Of a stretch of 64,000 nucleotides of DNA, positions 37,552 to 47,502 are shown piece by piece. The notes beneath the pieces are model-generated. The model was not told the origin of the DNA. It did not search any database and saw nothing but the letters and a program-made list of their open reading frames with translations. The number at the start of each line of letters is the position of its first letter. The stretch's first letter is position 1. The stretch spans positions 62,001-126,000 of the forward strand of contig JAJEBV010000040.1 of assembly GCA_022822365.1 (NCBI GenBank). The letters are read 5' to 3'. A program made the position numbers and the translations under genes. Source of the stretch: Thermoanaerobaculia bacterium (GTDB lineage: Bacteria > Acidobacteriota > Thermoanaerobaculia > Multivoradales > Multivoraceae).

Positions 37552-38130
37552 TCAAGGGCTGAGCAACTCCGCAAACAGCCGCGAGACTCCTTCGCCGGTT
37601 CGAGACGACACGGGAAACAGCTCAGCCCCGGACGGCATTCCCAGCAGCTCTGCAACCTTGGCAAGGGTCCCCGCTCGAGCCCCCCGTTTCACGCGGTCGA
37701 TCTTGGTCACCACCACGACCGGTTCGAGTCCCAGACTCTGGAGGTAACCGTAGGCTTCGGAGTCGAGCGGCGTGCCCGCGACCTTACCATCGACGAGCAG
37801 CACGACGCGGACCCGCCCGGCTGCCGAACGGAAGTACCGGTCGACTCTCCGACCCCAGGCCTCCCGTTCGCTCTTCGACACCCGCGCATAGCCGTAGCCG
37901 GGCAGGTCCACGACGTACCAGGAGTCGTCGATCAGGAAGAAGTTGACGCTCCGGGTCCGCCCCGGCCTGGAACTCGTGCGGGCAAGGCCCTTGCGGCCCA
38001 GCAGCCGGTTGATGAGGCTCGACTTGCCGACGTTCGAGCGACCGGCGAAGGCGATCTGCCGCCGGCCGTCTTCCGGCAGATCGGCCGCCCGGACAGCGGA
38101 AACCACGAAGCGGGCGTCACGGACCTTCAC
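37552..38130 (-). CDS. engB: Ribosome biogenesis GTPase EngB (YsxC/YihA)
   Basis: 192 aa. Essential GTPase for 50S assembly. G1 FAGRSNVGKSSLIN, G2 region RTSSRPGRTRSVNFF, G3 DLPGYGYARVS, G4 VVTKIDRVKRG and G5 FPVSSRTGEG are all visible. The segment LLVDGKVAGTPLD replaces the usual VDxRHPPTxxD, with the switch-adjacent Arg-His absent. GTG start. Lies 30 bp after lon. Confidence 0.92.
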   Translation of the reverse strand: MKVRDARFVVSAVRAADLPEDGRRQIAFAGRSNVGKSSLINRLLGRKGLARTSSRPGRTRSVNFFLIDDSWYVVDLPGYGYARVSKSEREAWGRRVDRYFRSAAGRVRVVLLVDGKVAGTPLDSEAYGYLQSLGLEPVVVVTKIDRVKRGARAGTLAKVAELLGMPSGAELFPVSSRTGEGVSRLFAELLSP

Positions 38131-38160
38131 GGCCCCGCTCGACCTCCTGAGTGGCCCTCT

Positions 38161-40629
38161 TCAGTGGGCGACGTTCGCCGGCGGCGCCTCGGAGGCGGGC
38201 TTCTGGAACTCCGCCGCGACCTCCGGCGCTCTCCGCACGACGCCGTCGAAGGCGATCTCGAGAACCTCGTCCATCGACTCCACGAGGTGGAACTTCATCT
38301 TGTCGCGGACTTCCTCGGGTACCTCCTCGAGGTCCTTGTCGTTCTCCTTCGGCAGCAGGACCTCGAAGATCCCCGCGCGGTAGGCGGCCAGCACCTTGTC
38401 CTTGATGCCGCCTACGGGCAGCACCTTCCCGCGCAGCGTGATCTCGCCGGTCATCGCCACGTCGCCGCGTACCGGTACCCGCAGCAGGGCCGAGATCAGC
38501 GCCGACGCCATCGTGATGCCCGCGGACGGACCGTCCTTCGGAATGGCGCCTTCGGGAACATGGATGTGGAGGTCCTGGTCGGCGTGGAAGCCGGGTTCCA
38601 GGCCGAATCCGTCGGCTCGGCTGCGCAGATAGGACATCGCCGCTCGCGCCGACTCCTTCATCACGTCGCCCAGCTTGCCGGTGAGGATCAGCTTGCCGGC
38701 GCCCTTCATCAGGCCGACTTCGCTCTGCAGCAGCTCGCCGCCCGCCTGGGTCCAGGCCAGACCGGTGGCGACGCCGACCTCGGACTCGTCGAGCTTCTTG
38801 TAGGGCCGGAACTTCGGCTTGCCGAGGAGTTCGCCGACCAGTTCCCGGTCGACCGCGATCGCCGGTTCCGCGCTCCTGGCCTTCGTACCGCCCTTGGCCT
38901 TCGCACGGGCCTTCAGCTTCTTCGTACGGCCCTCTTCGACCAGCCGGCGGGCCAGCTTCCGGCAGACCGCCGCGATCTCGCGCTCCAGGTTGCGGACGCC
39001 GGCCTCGCGCGTGTAGGAGTCCATCAGGTGACCCAGGCTGTCCTCGCCGAAGCGGATCGCGTCCGCGGTCAGACCATGGCTGTCCAACTGCCTCGGCACC
39101 AGGAACTGGCGCGCGATCTCGAGCTTCTCGTTCGGCGTGTACCCGGCGAGCTGGATGATCTCCATCCGGTCCTTGAGCGCCGGCGGAATCGGGTGCTCGA
39201 CGTTCGCGGTGGCGATGAACATGACCCTGGAGAGGTCGTACTCGATGTCCATGTAGTGATCGACGAAGGTGTCGTTCTGCTCCGGATCGAGCACCTCGAG
39301 CAGCGCGGACGATGGATCGCCGCGGAAGTCCATCGACATCTTGTCGACCTCGTCGAGGAGGAAGACCGGGTTGACCGTGCCCGCCCGCTTCATCATCTGG
39401 ATGATCTGACCAGGGAACGCGCCGATGTACGTACGGCGATGCCCGCGGATCTCGGCCTCGTCGCGAACGCCGCCGAGAGACAGGCGCACGAACTTGCGGC
39501 CGGTGGCGGCGGCGATCGACTTGGCCAGCGACGACTTGCCGACCCCGGGGGGGCCGACGAAGCAGATGATCGAGTTCTGGTTCTTGTGGGTGAGCTGGCG
39601 GACGGCCAGAAACTCGAGCACCCGCTCCTTGACCTTCTCCAGGCCGTAGTGCCCCTCGTCCAGGATCCGCGCCGCCTTCTTCAGGTCCTTCAGCTCGCGG
39701 CTCTTCTTCTTCCACGGCACCGACACCAGCCAGTCGACGTAGTTCCGCGAAACGGTCGCCTCGGCCGAAACCGGCGGCATCGCCTCGAGCCGCCGCAACT
39801 CCTGCTCCGCCTTCTCGCGCACCAGCTTCGGGGCGCCCGACTTCTCGATCTTCTCCTTCAGCTCGGCGACCTCGTCGCCGCGCTCGTCCTTGCGCCCAAG
39901 CTCGTGGTGAATCGCCTTGATCTTCTCGTTGAGGTAGTACTCCTTCTGAGCCTTCTCCATCTGCTTTTTGACCTGGACGTTGATCCGCTTGTCGATGTTG
40001 ATCTTCTCGACTTCGACATCGAGCAGGTCGTGCACGGCCTGCAGGCGTTCGTAGGGATTCAGCGTCTCGAGCAGCGTCTGCTTCTCGGCCGTCGACACGG
40101 TGAGGTGAGCGGCGAGAGCGTCGGCGAAACGGTCGGGATCGTCGAGCTTCAGCGTCGACATCAGGCTCTCGAAGGCCAGGTGATGGGACATCTTCGCGTA
40201 CTGCTCGAAGCTGTTGAGCAGGCGGCTCATGTAGACCTGGACCTTGTCGTCAGCCGGGTAGTCGATCTCGTAGACCTCGACCTCCGCCTCGAAGGCGTCG
40301 TCGATCTCTTCGAGCGTCCGCAACTCGGCCCGCCGCAGTCCCTCGACCATCACCTTCACGTTGCCGTTCGGCAGCTTGACGTTCTGCACCACGCGGGCGA
40401 CGACGCCGATCCGGTGGATGTCGTCGATCCCCGGGTCGTCGACCTTCGGATCGCGCTGGGCGACCAGAAAGATCAGCTTGCCGGCCGTGCGCAGCGTCTG
40501 TTCCAGCGCCAGCACGGAGCCGCGGCGGCCGACGATGAAGGGCGCCATCATCTGCGGGAAGACCACCATGTCCCGCAGCGGCACGACAGGCAGCCGGTCG
40601 CTCGAGGTCGAAACGTATCCGGAGGCCAT
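38161..40629 (-). CDS. lon: ATP-dependent protease Lon
   Basis: 822 aa. N-terminal substrate domain ([19 protein letters not shown]), coiled-coil region, then AAA+ with Walker [15 protein letters not shown] and Walker [11 protein letters not shown]. The protease domain has the Ser of [15 protein letters not shown] and the Lys of [15 protein letters not shown] Lys/Arg-rich insert ([17 protein letters not shown]) sits between the AAA+ and protease domains. The ATG at 40629 starts the true protein; upstream open frame is a shadow of clpX. It begins 2 bp after the clpX stop. Degrades misfolded and regulatory proteins in the cytoplasm. Confidence 0.96.
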   Translation of the reverse strand: MASGYVSTSSDRLPVVPLRDMVVFPQMMAPFIVGRRGSVLALEQTLRTAGKLIFLVAQRDPKVDDPGIDDIHRIGVVARVVQNVKLPNGNVKVMVEGLRRAELRTLEEIDDAFEAEVEVYEIDYPADDKVQVYMSRLLNSFEQYAKMSHHLAFESLMSTLKLDDPDRFADALAAHLTVSTAEKQTLLETLNPYERLQAVHDLLDVEVEKINIDKRINVQVKKQMEKAQKEYYLNEKIKAIHHELGRKDERGDEVAELKEKIEKSGAPKLVREKAEQELRRLEAMPPVSAEATVSRNYVDWLVSVPWKKKSRELKDLKKAARILDEGHYGLEKVKERVLEFLAVRQLTHKNQNSIICFVGPPGVGKSSLAKSIAAATGRKFVRLSLGGVRDEAEIRGHRRTYIGAFPGQIIQMMKRAGTVNPVFLLDEVDKMSMDFRGDPSSALLEVLDPEQNDTFVDHYMDIEYDLSRVMFIATANVEHPIPPALKDRMEIIQLAGYTPNEKLEIARQFLVPRQLDSHGLTADAIRFGEDSLGHLMDSYTREAGVRNLEREIAAVCRKLARRLVEEGRTKKLKARAKAKGGTKARSAEPAIAVDRELVGELLGKPKFRPYKKLDESEVGVATGLAWTQAGGELLQSEVGLMKGAGKLILTGKLGDVMKESARAAMSYLRSRADGFGLEPGFHADQDLHIHVPEGAIPKDGPSAGITMASALISALLRVPVRGDVAMTGEITLRGKVLPVGGIKDKVLAAYRAGIFEVLLPKENDKDLEEVPEEVRDKMKFHLVESMDEVLEIAFDGVVRRAPEVAAEFQKPASEAPPANVAH

Positions 40630-40631
40630 CC

Positions 40632-41867
<1,236 letters not shown>

Positions 41868-42000
41868 GATTGGTCGTTCCGGCTTGGTTTCTCGCGTCTC
41901 GTCAGGCCTGTTCGCACGCGCTCCAGCGGCCGTGCGCACCGTCGGATGCTAGCACGGCCAGGACTCCGGGGCCCGCCGCCGAGGCTCTGTCTGGCCTCCG

Positions 42001-42591
42001 TCAGGAGGCCCCGCGGCGCTCGACGACGCGGTCGGCAAGCCCGTACTCGACCGCCATTTCCGCGGTGAGGATCTTGTCCCGCTCGGTGTCGGCGTGGACC
42101 TCCTCGATCGACTTTCCCGTGTGCTGAGCCAGCAACTCGTCGATCCGGCCGCGCATCCTCAGCAAGTCCTGGGCGTGGATGTCGATGTCCGTCTGCTGGC
42201 CGCCGAGGCTCTGCACCCAGGGCTGGTGAATCAGCACCCGGGCGTTCGGCAGCACCATCCGCTTCTCCTGCGCGCCACCCGCGAGCAGGACTGCCGCGAA
42301 GGACGCGGCCTGGCCAACGCAGAGAGTGGAGACGTCCGGCTTGACATGCTGCATCGTGTCGTAGATCCCGAAGCCGGCGGTCACCGAACCTCCCGGCGAG
42401 TTGATGTAGAGCGAGATGTCCTTCTCCGGGTTCTCGGACTCGAGGAAGAGCATCTGCGCGATGACCAGGTTCGCCACGTCGTCGTCGATCGGCCTGCCCA
42501 GGAACACGATGTTGTCCTTGAGCAGCCGCGAGTAGATGTCATAGGCCCGTTCGCCCCGATTGGTCTGCTCGACCACCATGGGAACCAGCAT
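42001..42591 (-). CDS. clpP: ATP-dependent Clp protease proteolytic subunit
   Basis: 196 aa. Serine protease with Ser in [12 protein letters not shown], His in ARVLIHQPW, and the Asp expected in [17 protein letters not shown]. Strand [12 protein letters not shown] forms the oxyanion region. Forms tetradecamers with ClpX. The ATG at 42591 follows the stop of a 17-codon mini-ORF by 4 bases and its first residues (MLVPMV) echo that ORF. GGAGAGG lies 8-9 nt upstream. Confidence 0.96.
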   Translation of the reverse strand: MLVPMVVEQTNRGERAYDIYSRLLKDNIVFLGRPIDDDVANLVIAQMLFLESENPEKDISLYINSPGGSVTAGFGIYDTMQHVKPDVSTLCVGQAASFAAVLLAGGAQEKRMVLPNARVLIHQPWVQSLGGQQTDIDIHAQDLLRMRGRIDELLAQHTGKSIEEVHADTERDKILTAEMAVEYGLADRVVERRGAS

Positions 42592-42595
42592 CGAT

Positions 42596-42649
42596 TCAGC
42601 CCTCTCCTTCCGTCAGGCTCCGCTGCCCGGCCACGATTGGTACCAGCAT
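42596..42649 (-). CDS. 17-codon mini-ORF created by duplication of the clpP start
   Basis: Reads [17 protein letters not shown] then TGA. Its ATG lies 4 nt after the tig stop and its own stop is 4 nt before the clpP ATG, with GGAGAGG ahead of both starts. The first 12-13 bases and ribosome site are near-identical to those of clpP, so it looks like a tandem duplication of the clpP initiation region. It may act as a relay for translation coupling; whether the peptide matters is unknown. Confidence 0.45.
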   Translation of the reverse strand: MLVPIVAGQRSLTEGEG

Positions 42650-42653
42650 CGCT

Positions 42654-44006
42654 CTAGTCCTCTCCTTCCACCGCGGGCTCGTCCGCAGGGGCGGACGCTT
42701 CCTCAGGCGGCGCGTTGGCCGCCAGGAGAGCCTGCACCGTCCGGTCCCGCCTCAGTTCGACTCTCAACATCTCCAGGCCGCCCTCCCGCTCCAGCTCGCG
42801 GCGCAGCCGGCCGCGGTTCGTGTTGCGGGCCCGGGCCATGATCTCGAGCGCCCGCTCCAGGTCCTCCGCCGTTGCCTCGACGCCGTCGTCGCGGGCGATC
42901 CGGTCGAGCAGGAACGAGGAATGCGCCCGCTTCTCCGCCTGCGGCCGGATCTCCTCCATCAACTGCTCCCAGGGCAACTGCTGCCGTTCGAGGTCGAAGC
43001 CCTGACGAGCCAGGTTGTTCGCGTAGGACCTGGCCATCTGGAGCGCCTCGCGCTCCACGACCGCCTCCGGCAGGGTCACCGGATAACGCTCCCTCAACTG
43101 GTCGAGCAGCGCGTCGGTGCGCTGCTGGCCCGCCTGCTCGGTCTTCTGCGCCTGCACCTGCTCGCCGAGCTGGCGCCGCAGATCGTCGACGGTCTCGATC
43201 GTGGCGGCGAGACCGCTCGCCCAGTCATCGTCCACGTCCGGCAGCTTGCGCTCCAGCACTTCCTGGACCTCGATCTCGTAGCTGCGTTGCCGCTCGACGT
43301 CCTCGTCCGTCTCGGTGCGCTCGAAATCCGCCTTCTGGCCCGCCGACAGGCCGGTCAGGTTGTCCGTGAGTTCTGGCCATGCGCGCTCGTCGCCGAGTTC
43401 GAGGTCGATGTCGTGGGTCGCCGGACCGCGCTCGTCCTGATCCTGATCGTCTTCGGCGGCCGCTTCCGGAACGTGGCCGGGCAGCGCGGAGCGGTGGATT
43501 CTGCCTCGCACACGGTCGCCGCGAGCCGCGGCCCGCTCGACCGGCACCCAGGTCGAGCGCTGGAGCCGAACCTGCTCCAGGAGCTCGTCGACCTCGGCCT
43601 CACTGGGTTCCGTCTCGGGCTGGGGCAGTTCGAAGCTCCGGCTGTCGCCGATCTCGACCTCTGGCTCGACGTCGACGGTCACGGTAAAGCGCAACGGCTG
43701 GCCCGGGGCGGCCTGTACCGGCGCCACGCTGGGCGGCAGCATGGCTTGCACGCCGTCCTCTTCGCTCGCCTGTTGCCAGTACTTCGGCGCCAGACGTTCC
43801 GAGACGTCTTCGCCGATCGAACCCGCGAACCGCTGCCGCACCAGGTCGAGCGGGGCCTTCCCCTTGCGGAAGCCGTCGATGCGCGCGCGGCGGCGGTAGT
43901 CCATCGCGACCCGCAGGTACTCGGCGTCCACCTCGGAGGCGGGCACCTCGATCTCGAACTCCTGGCGGCATACGCCGACTTCTCTTCTGCTGACAACCAC
44001 ACTCAT
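42654..44006 (-). CDS. tig: Trigger factor
   Basis: 450 aa ribosome-associated chaperone. N-terminal ribosome-binding domain with FRKGKAPLDLVRQRFG-like signature (DGFRKGKAPLDLVRQRF). Middle PPIase-type region (about 150-250) is divergent, with an acidic insert rich in Asp and Gln. Long helical C-terminal arms follow, and an acidic tail. The ATG at 44006 begins MSVVVSRREV; the frame upstream runs into tRNA genes. Directly upstream of clpP and clpX, the common tig-clpP-clpX order. Confidence 0.93.
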   Translation of the reverse strand: MSVVVSRREVGVCRQEFEIEVPASEVDAEYLRVAMDYRRRARIDGFRKGKAPLDLVRQRFAGSIGEDVSERLAPKYWQQASEEDGVQAMLPPSVAPVQAAPGQPLRFTVTVDVEPEVEIGDSRSFELPQPETEPSEAEVDELLEQVRLQRSTWVPVERAAARGDRVRGRIHRSALPGHVPEAAAEDDQDQDERGPATHDIDLELGDERAWPELTDNLTGLSAGQKADFERTETDEDVERQRSYEIEVQEVLERKLPDVDDDWASGLAATIETVDDLRRQLGEQVQAQKTEQAGQQRTDALLDQLRERYPVTLPEAVVEREALQMARSYANNLARQGFDLERQQLPWEQLMEEIRPQAEKRAHSSFLLDRIARDDGVEATAEDLERALEIMARARNTNRGRLRRELEREGGLEMLRVELRRDRTVQALLAANAPPEEASAPADEPAVEGED

Positions 44007-44103
44007 GCCGATCGGGGATTCCGGAGTGTTCGATTGCGAGAGAAAGGAGTGGCGGGCGACGGGAGAAGGTCGTGACTCTAGCAGTCCGACCGTTGCGCGC
44101 CGC

Positions 44104-44182
44104 TGGTGCGAAAGGGGGGACTCGAACCCCTGAACCCTTGCGGGGCCAGATGCTGAGTCTGGGGCCCGACGGTTTCGTGCCG
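44104..44182 (-). pseudogene. Degenerate tRNA-Leu (CAG) copy
   Basis: The 3' half matches the neighbouring tRNA-Leu: anticodon stem CCAGA/TCTGG with loop CTCAGCA (anticodon CAG), a variable arm, TTCGAGT loop, acceptor strand CTTTCGC and encoded CCA. The 5' half is not a tRNA: no GCGAAAG strand and no D-arm fit in the 30 or so bases after the previous gene. One T-stem pair is an A-C mismatch. Likely a duplicated then decayed gene. Confidence 0.6.
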
Positions 44183-44264
44183 TGCGAAAGGGGGGACTCG
44201 AACCCCCAACCCTTTCGGGACCAGATCCTAAGTCTGGCGCGTATACCAGTTCCGCCACTTTCGC
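44183..44264 (-). tRNA. tRNA-Leu (anticodon TAG)
   Basis: 82 nt without encoded CCA. Acceptor GCGAAAG/CTTTCGC, anticodon loop CTTAGGA, long variable arm TCCCGAAAGGGTT, T-arm GGGGGTTCGAGTCCCCC. The discriminator is A, then CGG rather than CCA, so CCA must be added after transcription, unlike the other tRNAs here. Confidence 0.93.
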
Positions 44265-44299
44265 CCGATCGTGCCGCGCAAGCCGCCACGGGCGAGGCG

Positions 44300-44375
44300 T
44301 GGTGAGCCGCCTAGGAATCGAACCTAGAACCCACAGATTAAGAGTCTGTTGCTCTGCCAATTGAGCTAGCGGCCC
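44300..44375 (-). tRNA. tRNA-Lys (anticodon CTT)
   Basis: 76 nt, acceptor GGGCCGC/GCGGCTC with one G-U, anticodon loop CTCTTAA and encoded CCA. A TATAGT -10-like box lies about 53 bp upstream (actata at 44428-44433) without a good -35. First of the Lys-Leu pair ahead of tig. Confidence 0.95.
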
Positions 44376-44446
44376 AGCCTCCGCGCCGCCTCTGTTGAGC
44401 CGCTCGGGCGGCCGGCAGCGACGGGCGACTATACCCGATCAGCCAC

Positions 44447-44668
44447 TCAACCGCCCTGGACGAAACGCACGATCTCCACCCGATCGCCGTCCTGGAGGCT
44501 GATGTCGCCGAACCGTGCGCGCGGCACGAGTTCGCGGTTCACCTCGACGGCCACGGTCTTCGGATGCTGATCGAGGCTCGCCAGCAGGTCGAGCACGCTG
44601 GCGTCGGCCCCGGGCACGGCCAGCTCCCGCTCGCGGCCGTTGACCTCAAGTCGCAGCAGGGACGCCAT
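44447..44668 (-). CDS. thiS: ThiS/MoaD-like sulfur carrier protein
   Basis: 73 aa beta-grasp protein ending in Gly-Gly (FVQGG), the site of adenylation and thiocarboxylate formation. LRLEVNGRERELAV, TVAVEVNRELVPRARF and LQDGDRVEIVRFVQGG match ThiS, which supplies sulfur for the thiazole of thiamine. No thiG, thiF or moaE is in the window, so the partner is unknown and a different sulfur-transfer role is possible. The ATG at 44668 lies 23 bp inside the 3' end of rsfS. Confidence 0.75.
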   Translation of the reverse strand: MASLLRLEVNGRERELAVPGADASVLDLLASLDQHPKTVAVEVNRELVPRARFGDISLQDGDRVEIVRFVQGG

Positions 44669-45098
44669 GCGAGACCGGTCCTCCGTCCGAGGCCAGCTCC
44701 GCTGTCCGGTCCGGGGCGTCGGACCACAGGCGCTCCAGCCGGTAGAGATCCCGCCGTTCGGGGTCGAACACATGGACGACGACGTCGCCGTAGTCGAGCA
44801 GCACCCACTGACCGCGTCCCGACCCCTCCAGGTGCAGGGGACGGGCGCCGCAGGACCGCAGTCGCCGCTCCACGGCCTCCGCGATCGCGCTCACCTGGCG
44901 CGCGTTGGCGCCGTTGCAGATGACGAAGTAGTCCGTGAAGTCGCTGACGTCGGTGAGTTCGAGAACCCGAAGGTCCTGCGCCTTCCGGTCGATCGCCGCG
45001 GCAGCGACGGCGCGGACACGCTCCTCGGAGTCAGGGGTCCCCTCGGGACTGGGAGAGATGGCGCCCAACCGGGCCTGGAGCGTCTGCGCTTGCGTCAA
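44646..45098 (-). CDS. rsfS: Ribosome silencing factor RsfS
   Basis: 150 aa with an N-terminal extension of about 35. The DUF143 core: AAAIDRKAQDLRVLELTDVSDFTDYFVIC, NARQVSAIAEAVERRL and WVLLDYGDVVVHVFDPERRDLYRLERLW. Binds L14 on the 50S subunit and blocks joining when nutrients are low. TTG at 45098 overlaps the nadD stop as TTGA and is the only start that excludes a shadow extension. Usual nadD-rsfS pairing. Confidence 0.9.
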   Translation of the reverse strand: MTQAQTLQARLGAISPSPEGTPDSEERVRAVAAAAIDRKAQDLRVLELTDVSDFTDYFVICNGANARQVSAIAEAVERRLRSCGARPLHLEGSGRGQWVLLDYGDVVVHVFDPERRDLYRLERLWSDAPDRTAELASDGGPVSHGVPAAT

Positions 45099-45688
45099 CG
45101 GTACAACCCGTACTTGCGACAGTACCGCAGCACGGCGTCGGGCATCAAGCCGGCATCCACCTCCTCGCCCCGGGCAAGCAGGCGGCGGATCGAGCTGGAC
45201 GAGACATCGACCGAGCGATGCCGGACCAGATCGAAGCCGCGCGCGCCCTCGACCGCCGCGCGCACCGCGGGATCCAGGCCCCGTTCGCCCGGCCTTGCCA
45301 GAACGACCAGCCTGACGGCGCCGATCAGGTCTTCGAACCGCCGCCAGGACATGAGGTCGTTGAAGCTGTCCACGCCGAGCAGCAGGTGGAGCTCGGCCTC
45401 CGGGTCCTCGGCCGCGTAGCGTTCCACGGTGTCCACCGTGTACGCGGTCCGGCCGAGGTCGAGTTCCGCGTCCGAGACGACGAGCTCGGGGTAGGGCAGG
45501 AGCGCGAGTTCGACCATCGTGTTCCGCACGAGCGCAGGCGCCCTCGTCCCCCGGGGCTTGTGCGGAGGACAGGCGGTCGGCAGGTAGTGGACGACATCCA
45601 GATCCAGGAGTTCCCGCGCGGCGAGCACCGGCAGGATGTGCCCGTTGTGGATCGGGTCGAAACTGCCGCCGAACAGGCCCATCCTCAT
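45095..45688 (-). CDS. nadD: Nicotinate-nucleotide adenylyltransferase
   Basis: 197 aa. Makes deamido-NAD from nicotinate mononucleotide and ATP. GLFGGSFDPIHNGHI is the nucleotidyltransferase (T/H)xGH signature; CPPHKPRGTRAPALVRNTMV and VSSSSIRRLL are also conserved. The ATG overlaps the obgE stop as ATGA, and its stop overlaps rsfS. Confidence 0.94.
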   Translation of the reverse strand: MRMGLFGGSFDPIHNGHILPVLAARELLDLDVVHYLPTACPPHKPRGTRAPALVRNTMVELALLPYPELVVSDAELDLGRTAYTVDTVERYAAEDPEAELHLLLGVDSFNDLMSWRRFEDLIGAVRLVVLARPGERGLDPAVRAAVEGARGFDLVRHRSVDVSSSSIRRLLARGEEVDAGLMPDAVLRYCRKYGLYR

Positions 45689-46746
45689 GGCGAAGCAACT
45701 CCCGCGGAAGCCTCACAGCCTTCGGAGTCGGCCGCATCCAGGAGGCGGCGCAGTTCGCGCACCAGGCGGTCAAGCCCGGTGCCCGCGACGGCCGAGATCT
45801 CGAGAGACCGTACCCCCTCCCTTCGCGCCAGGGCGGCCAGGTCGCGTCGCCGGCCCGGCTCCGCGATGTCGAGCTTCGAACCGCAGAGGATCCGGGGCCG
45901 GTGAAGGAGATCCTCGTTGAAGGCGCCAAGCTCGGCCGAGATCGTGTCGAAGGCCGCCTGGACCGCCCCCGCTCCCTCCTCGGGCTGCGGCCCGAGGTCG
46001 ATCAGGTGCAAGAGGACACGGCAGCGCTCCACGTGGCGCAGAAAGCGGGTTCCGAGGCCGGCGCCCTGGGCGGCGCCGGCGATCAGTCCCGGCAGATCGG
46101 CAATCACGAAGGGTTCCGCCTCGACCGGAATCGCCGGCGGCCCGACCACGCCAAGCTGGGGCACGAGCGTCGTGAAGGGATAGTCGGCGATCTTCGGCTT
46201 CGCGGCAGTGAGCCTGCTGATGAGGGTGGACTTGCCCGCGTTCGGCAGGCCGACGACGCCGATGTCGGCGAGCAGCTTCAGTTCCAGGCGCAGGCGGCGC
46301 TGCTCGCCCGGTCTTCCGGGTTCCACGCGTCTCGGCGCTCGCTGGCGCGCGCTCTTGAAGCGGGCATTGCCACGCCCACCGGAGCCGCCGCGCGCCACGA
46401 CGAGCTGGTCGGACTCGGCCAGGACCTCGCCCAGGGGCTCGCCGGTGGCAGCGTCATGGACCTCGGTTCCGAGCGGCACCGGAATCACGAGATCGCCGCC
46501 GCTCCTGCCCGTCTTGTTCGATCCCTCGCCGTGCCTGCCGCGCTCGGCGTGGTAAGCGGCCGGGAAGCTGAGACGGTAGAGGGTGCCGAGCCCGGGCGAG
46601 CCGACCAGAACGACATCGCCGCCGTTGCCGCCGTCGCCGCCCGACGGGCCGCCCTGCGGCACGAACTTCTCGCGCCGGAAGGCCAGACAGCCGTCTCCGC
46701 CGGAACCCCCGAGGACATCGATGACGGCCTCGTCGATGAAGTGCAT
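45685..46746 (-). CDS. obgE: Obg-family GTPase ObgE/CgtA
   Basis: 353 aa. Glycine-rich Obg domain (about 1-155; GGSGGDGCLAFRREKFVPQGG, ARGGSGGRGNARFKS). G domain: G1 GLPNAGKSTLISRL, G3 IADLPGLIAGAAQG, G4 CGSKLDIAEP (NKxD is usual, here SKLD). Acts in late 50S assembly and stress response. The long C-terminal OCT domain is missing, as in many phyla. GGGGAG precedes the ATG. Follows rpmA by 24 bp. Confidence 0.94.
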   Translation of the reverse strand: MHFIDEAVIDVLGGSGGDGCLAFRREKFVPQGGPSGGDGGNGGDVVLVGSPGLGTLYRLSFPAAYHAERGRHGEGSNKTGRSGGDLVIPVPLGTEVHDAATGEPLGEVLAESDQLVVARGGSGGRGNARFKSARQRAPRRVEPGRPGEQRRLRLELKLLADIGVVGLPNAGKSTLISRLTAAKPKIADYPFTTLVPQLGVVGPPAIPVEAEPFVIADLPGLIAGAAQGAGLGTRFLRHVERCRVLLHLIDLGPQPEEGAGAVQAAFDTISAELGAFNEDLLHRPRILCGSKLDIAEPGRRRDLAALARREGVRSLEISAVAGTGLDRLVRELRRLLDAADSEGCEASAGVASP

Positions 46747-46770
46747 GAGCCGCTCCCCGCGGCGCTACGT

Positions 46771-47028
46771 CTACCCGGCCGGATGGACGTTGACCACCGT
46801 GCCGCGCCGGCCGCGGTTGCGGAACTCGACCACGCCGTCCGCCCGTGCGAAGAGGGTGTCGTCGCCGCCGCGTCCCACGTTCTCGCCCGGGAAGAAACGG
46901 GTGCCGCGCTGGCGCACGATGATCGTGCCGCCGGTCACGCTCTCTCCCGCATAGCGCTTCACGCCCAGGTTCTTGGGGTTGGAATCGCGGCCGTTGCGGC
47001 TCGAACCCTGGCCCTTCTTGTGCGCCAT
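46771..47028 (-). CDS. rpmA: Ribosomal protein L27
   Basis: 85 aa. [20 protein letters not shown] at the N-terminus reaches the peptidyl-transferase centre; [21 protein letters not shown] is the conserved core. There is no cleavable Firmicutes-type N-terminal extension. Lies between rplU and obgE, the classic L21-L27-Obg cluster. Confidence 0.97.
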   Translation of the reverse strand: MAHKKGQGSSRNGRDSNPKNLGVKRYAGESVTGGTIIVRQRGTRFFPGENVGRGGDDTLFARADGVVEFRNRGRRGTVVNVHPAG

Positions 47029-47059
47029 CTCTTTCGACCTCCGTTGCTCCGGCGAGCGG

Positions 47060-47386
47060 CTATGCCCCGCCGGATCGTTCGATCGCTTCTATCCGGAAGC
47101 GCTGCAACTCCTGGCGGTGCCCGCGGCGCCGTCGGTAGCCCTTCCGGCGCTTGAACTTGAACACGACGATCTTCGGACCGCGCAGGTCGCTCACGAGCTG
47201 CGCCCGCACCCTGGCGCCCTCGACGACGGGCTCGCCGATTTCGGTTTCGCCCTCGCCGCCGATCATCAGCACCCGGTCGAAGACCACCTCCGAACCGGCC
47301 TCGGCGCCGCCGAGGCGTTCCAGGTCGACGACATCGCCTTCCTCGACCCGGACCTGCTTGCCGCCGGTCTCTATCACTGCGTACAT
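47060..47386 (-). CDS. rplU: Ribosomal protein L21
   Basis: 108 aa. [20 protein letters not shown] at the start and [19 protein letters not shown] at the end are typical; the C-terminus is slightly extended. First gene of the rplU-rpmA-obgE-nadD-rsfS-thiS run, with a candidate promoter and leader hairpins just upstream. Confidence 0.97.
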   Translation of the reverse strand: MYAVIETGGKQVRVEEGDVVDLERLGGAEAGSEVVFDRVLMIGGEGETEIGEPVVEGARVRAQLVSDLRGPKIVVFKFKRRKGYRRRRGHRQELQRFRIEAIERSGGA

Positions 47387-47446
47387 CGTTCTCTCTCAGC
47401 GGCGCGCCGATCGCTCAGCGCACCGGATAATCGTCATCCGCGCTAC

Positions 47447-47502
47447 GCCGCCAAAGCGGCATTTCGGCGGCCGACAGTAGCACCCGCCCAACGAAACATC
47501 AA
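47447..47502 (-). promoter_or_regulatory. rplU promoter and leader hairpin
   Basis: On the minus strand TTGATG (47497-47502) and TACTGT (47474-47479) are 17 bp apart; the -35 overlaps the kinase stop codon. The predicted transcript begins near 47467 with GCCGCC that can pair with GGCGGC (to 47447). An alternative shorter stem GCCGC-tttg-GCGGC competes for the same bases. Confidence 0.35.
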
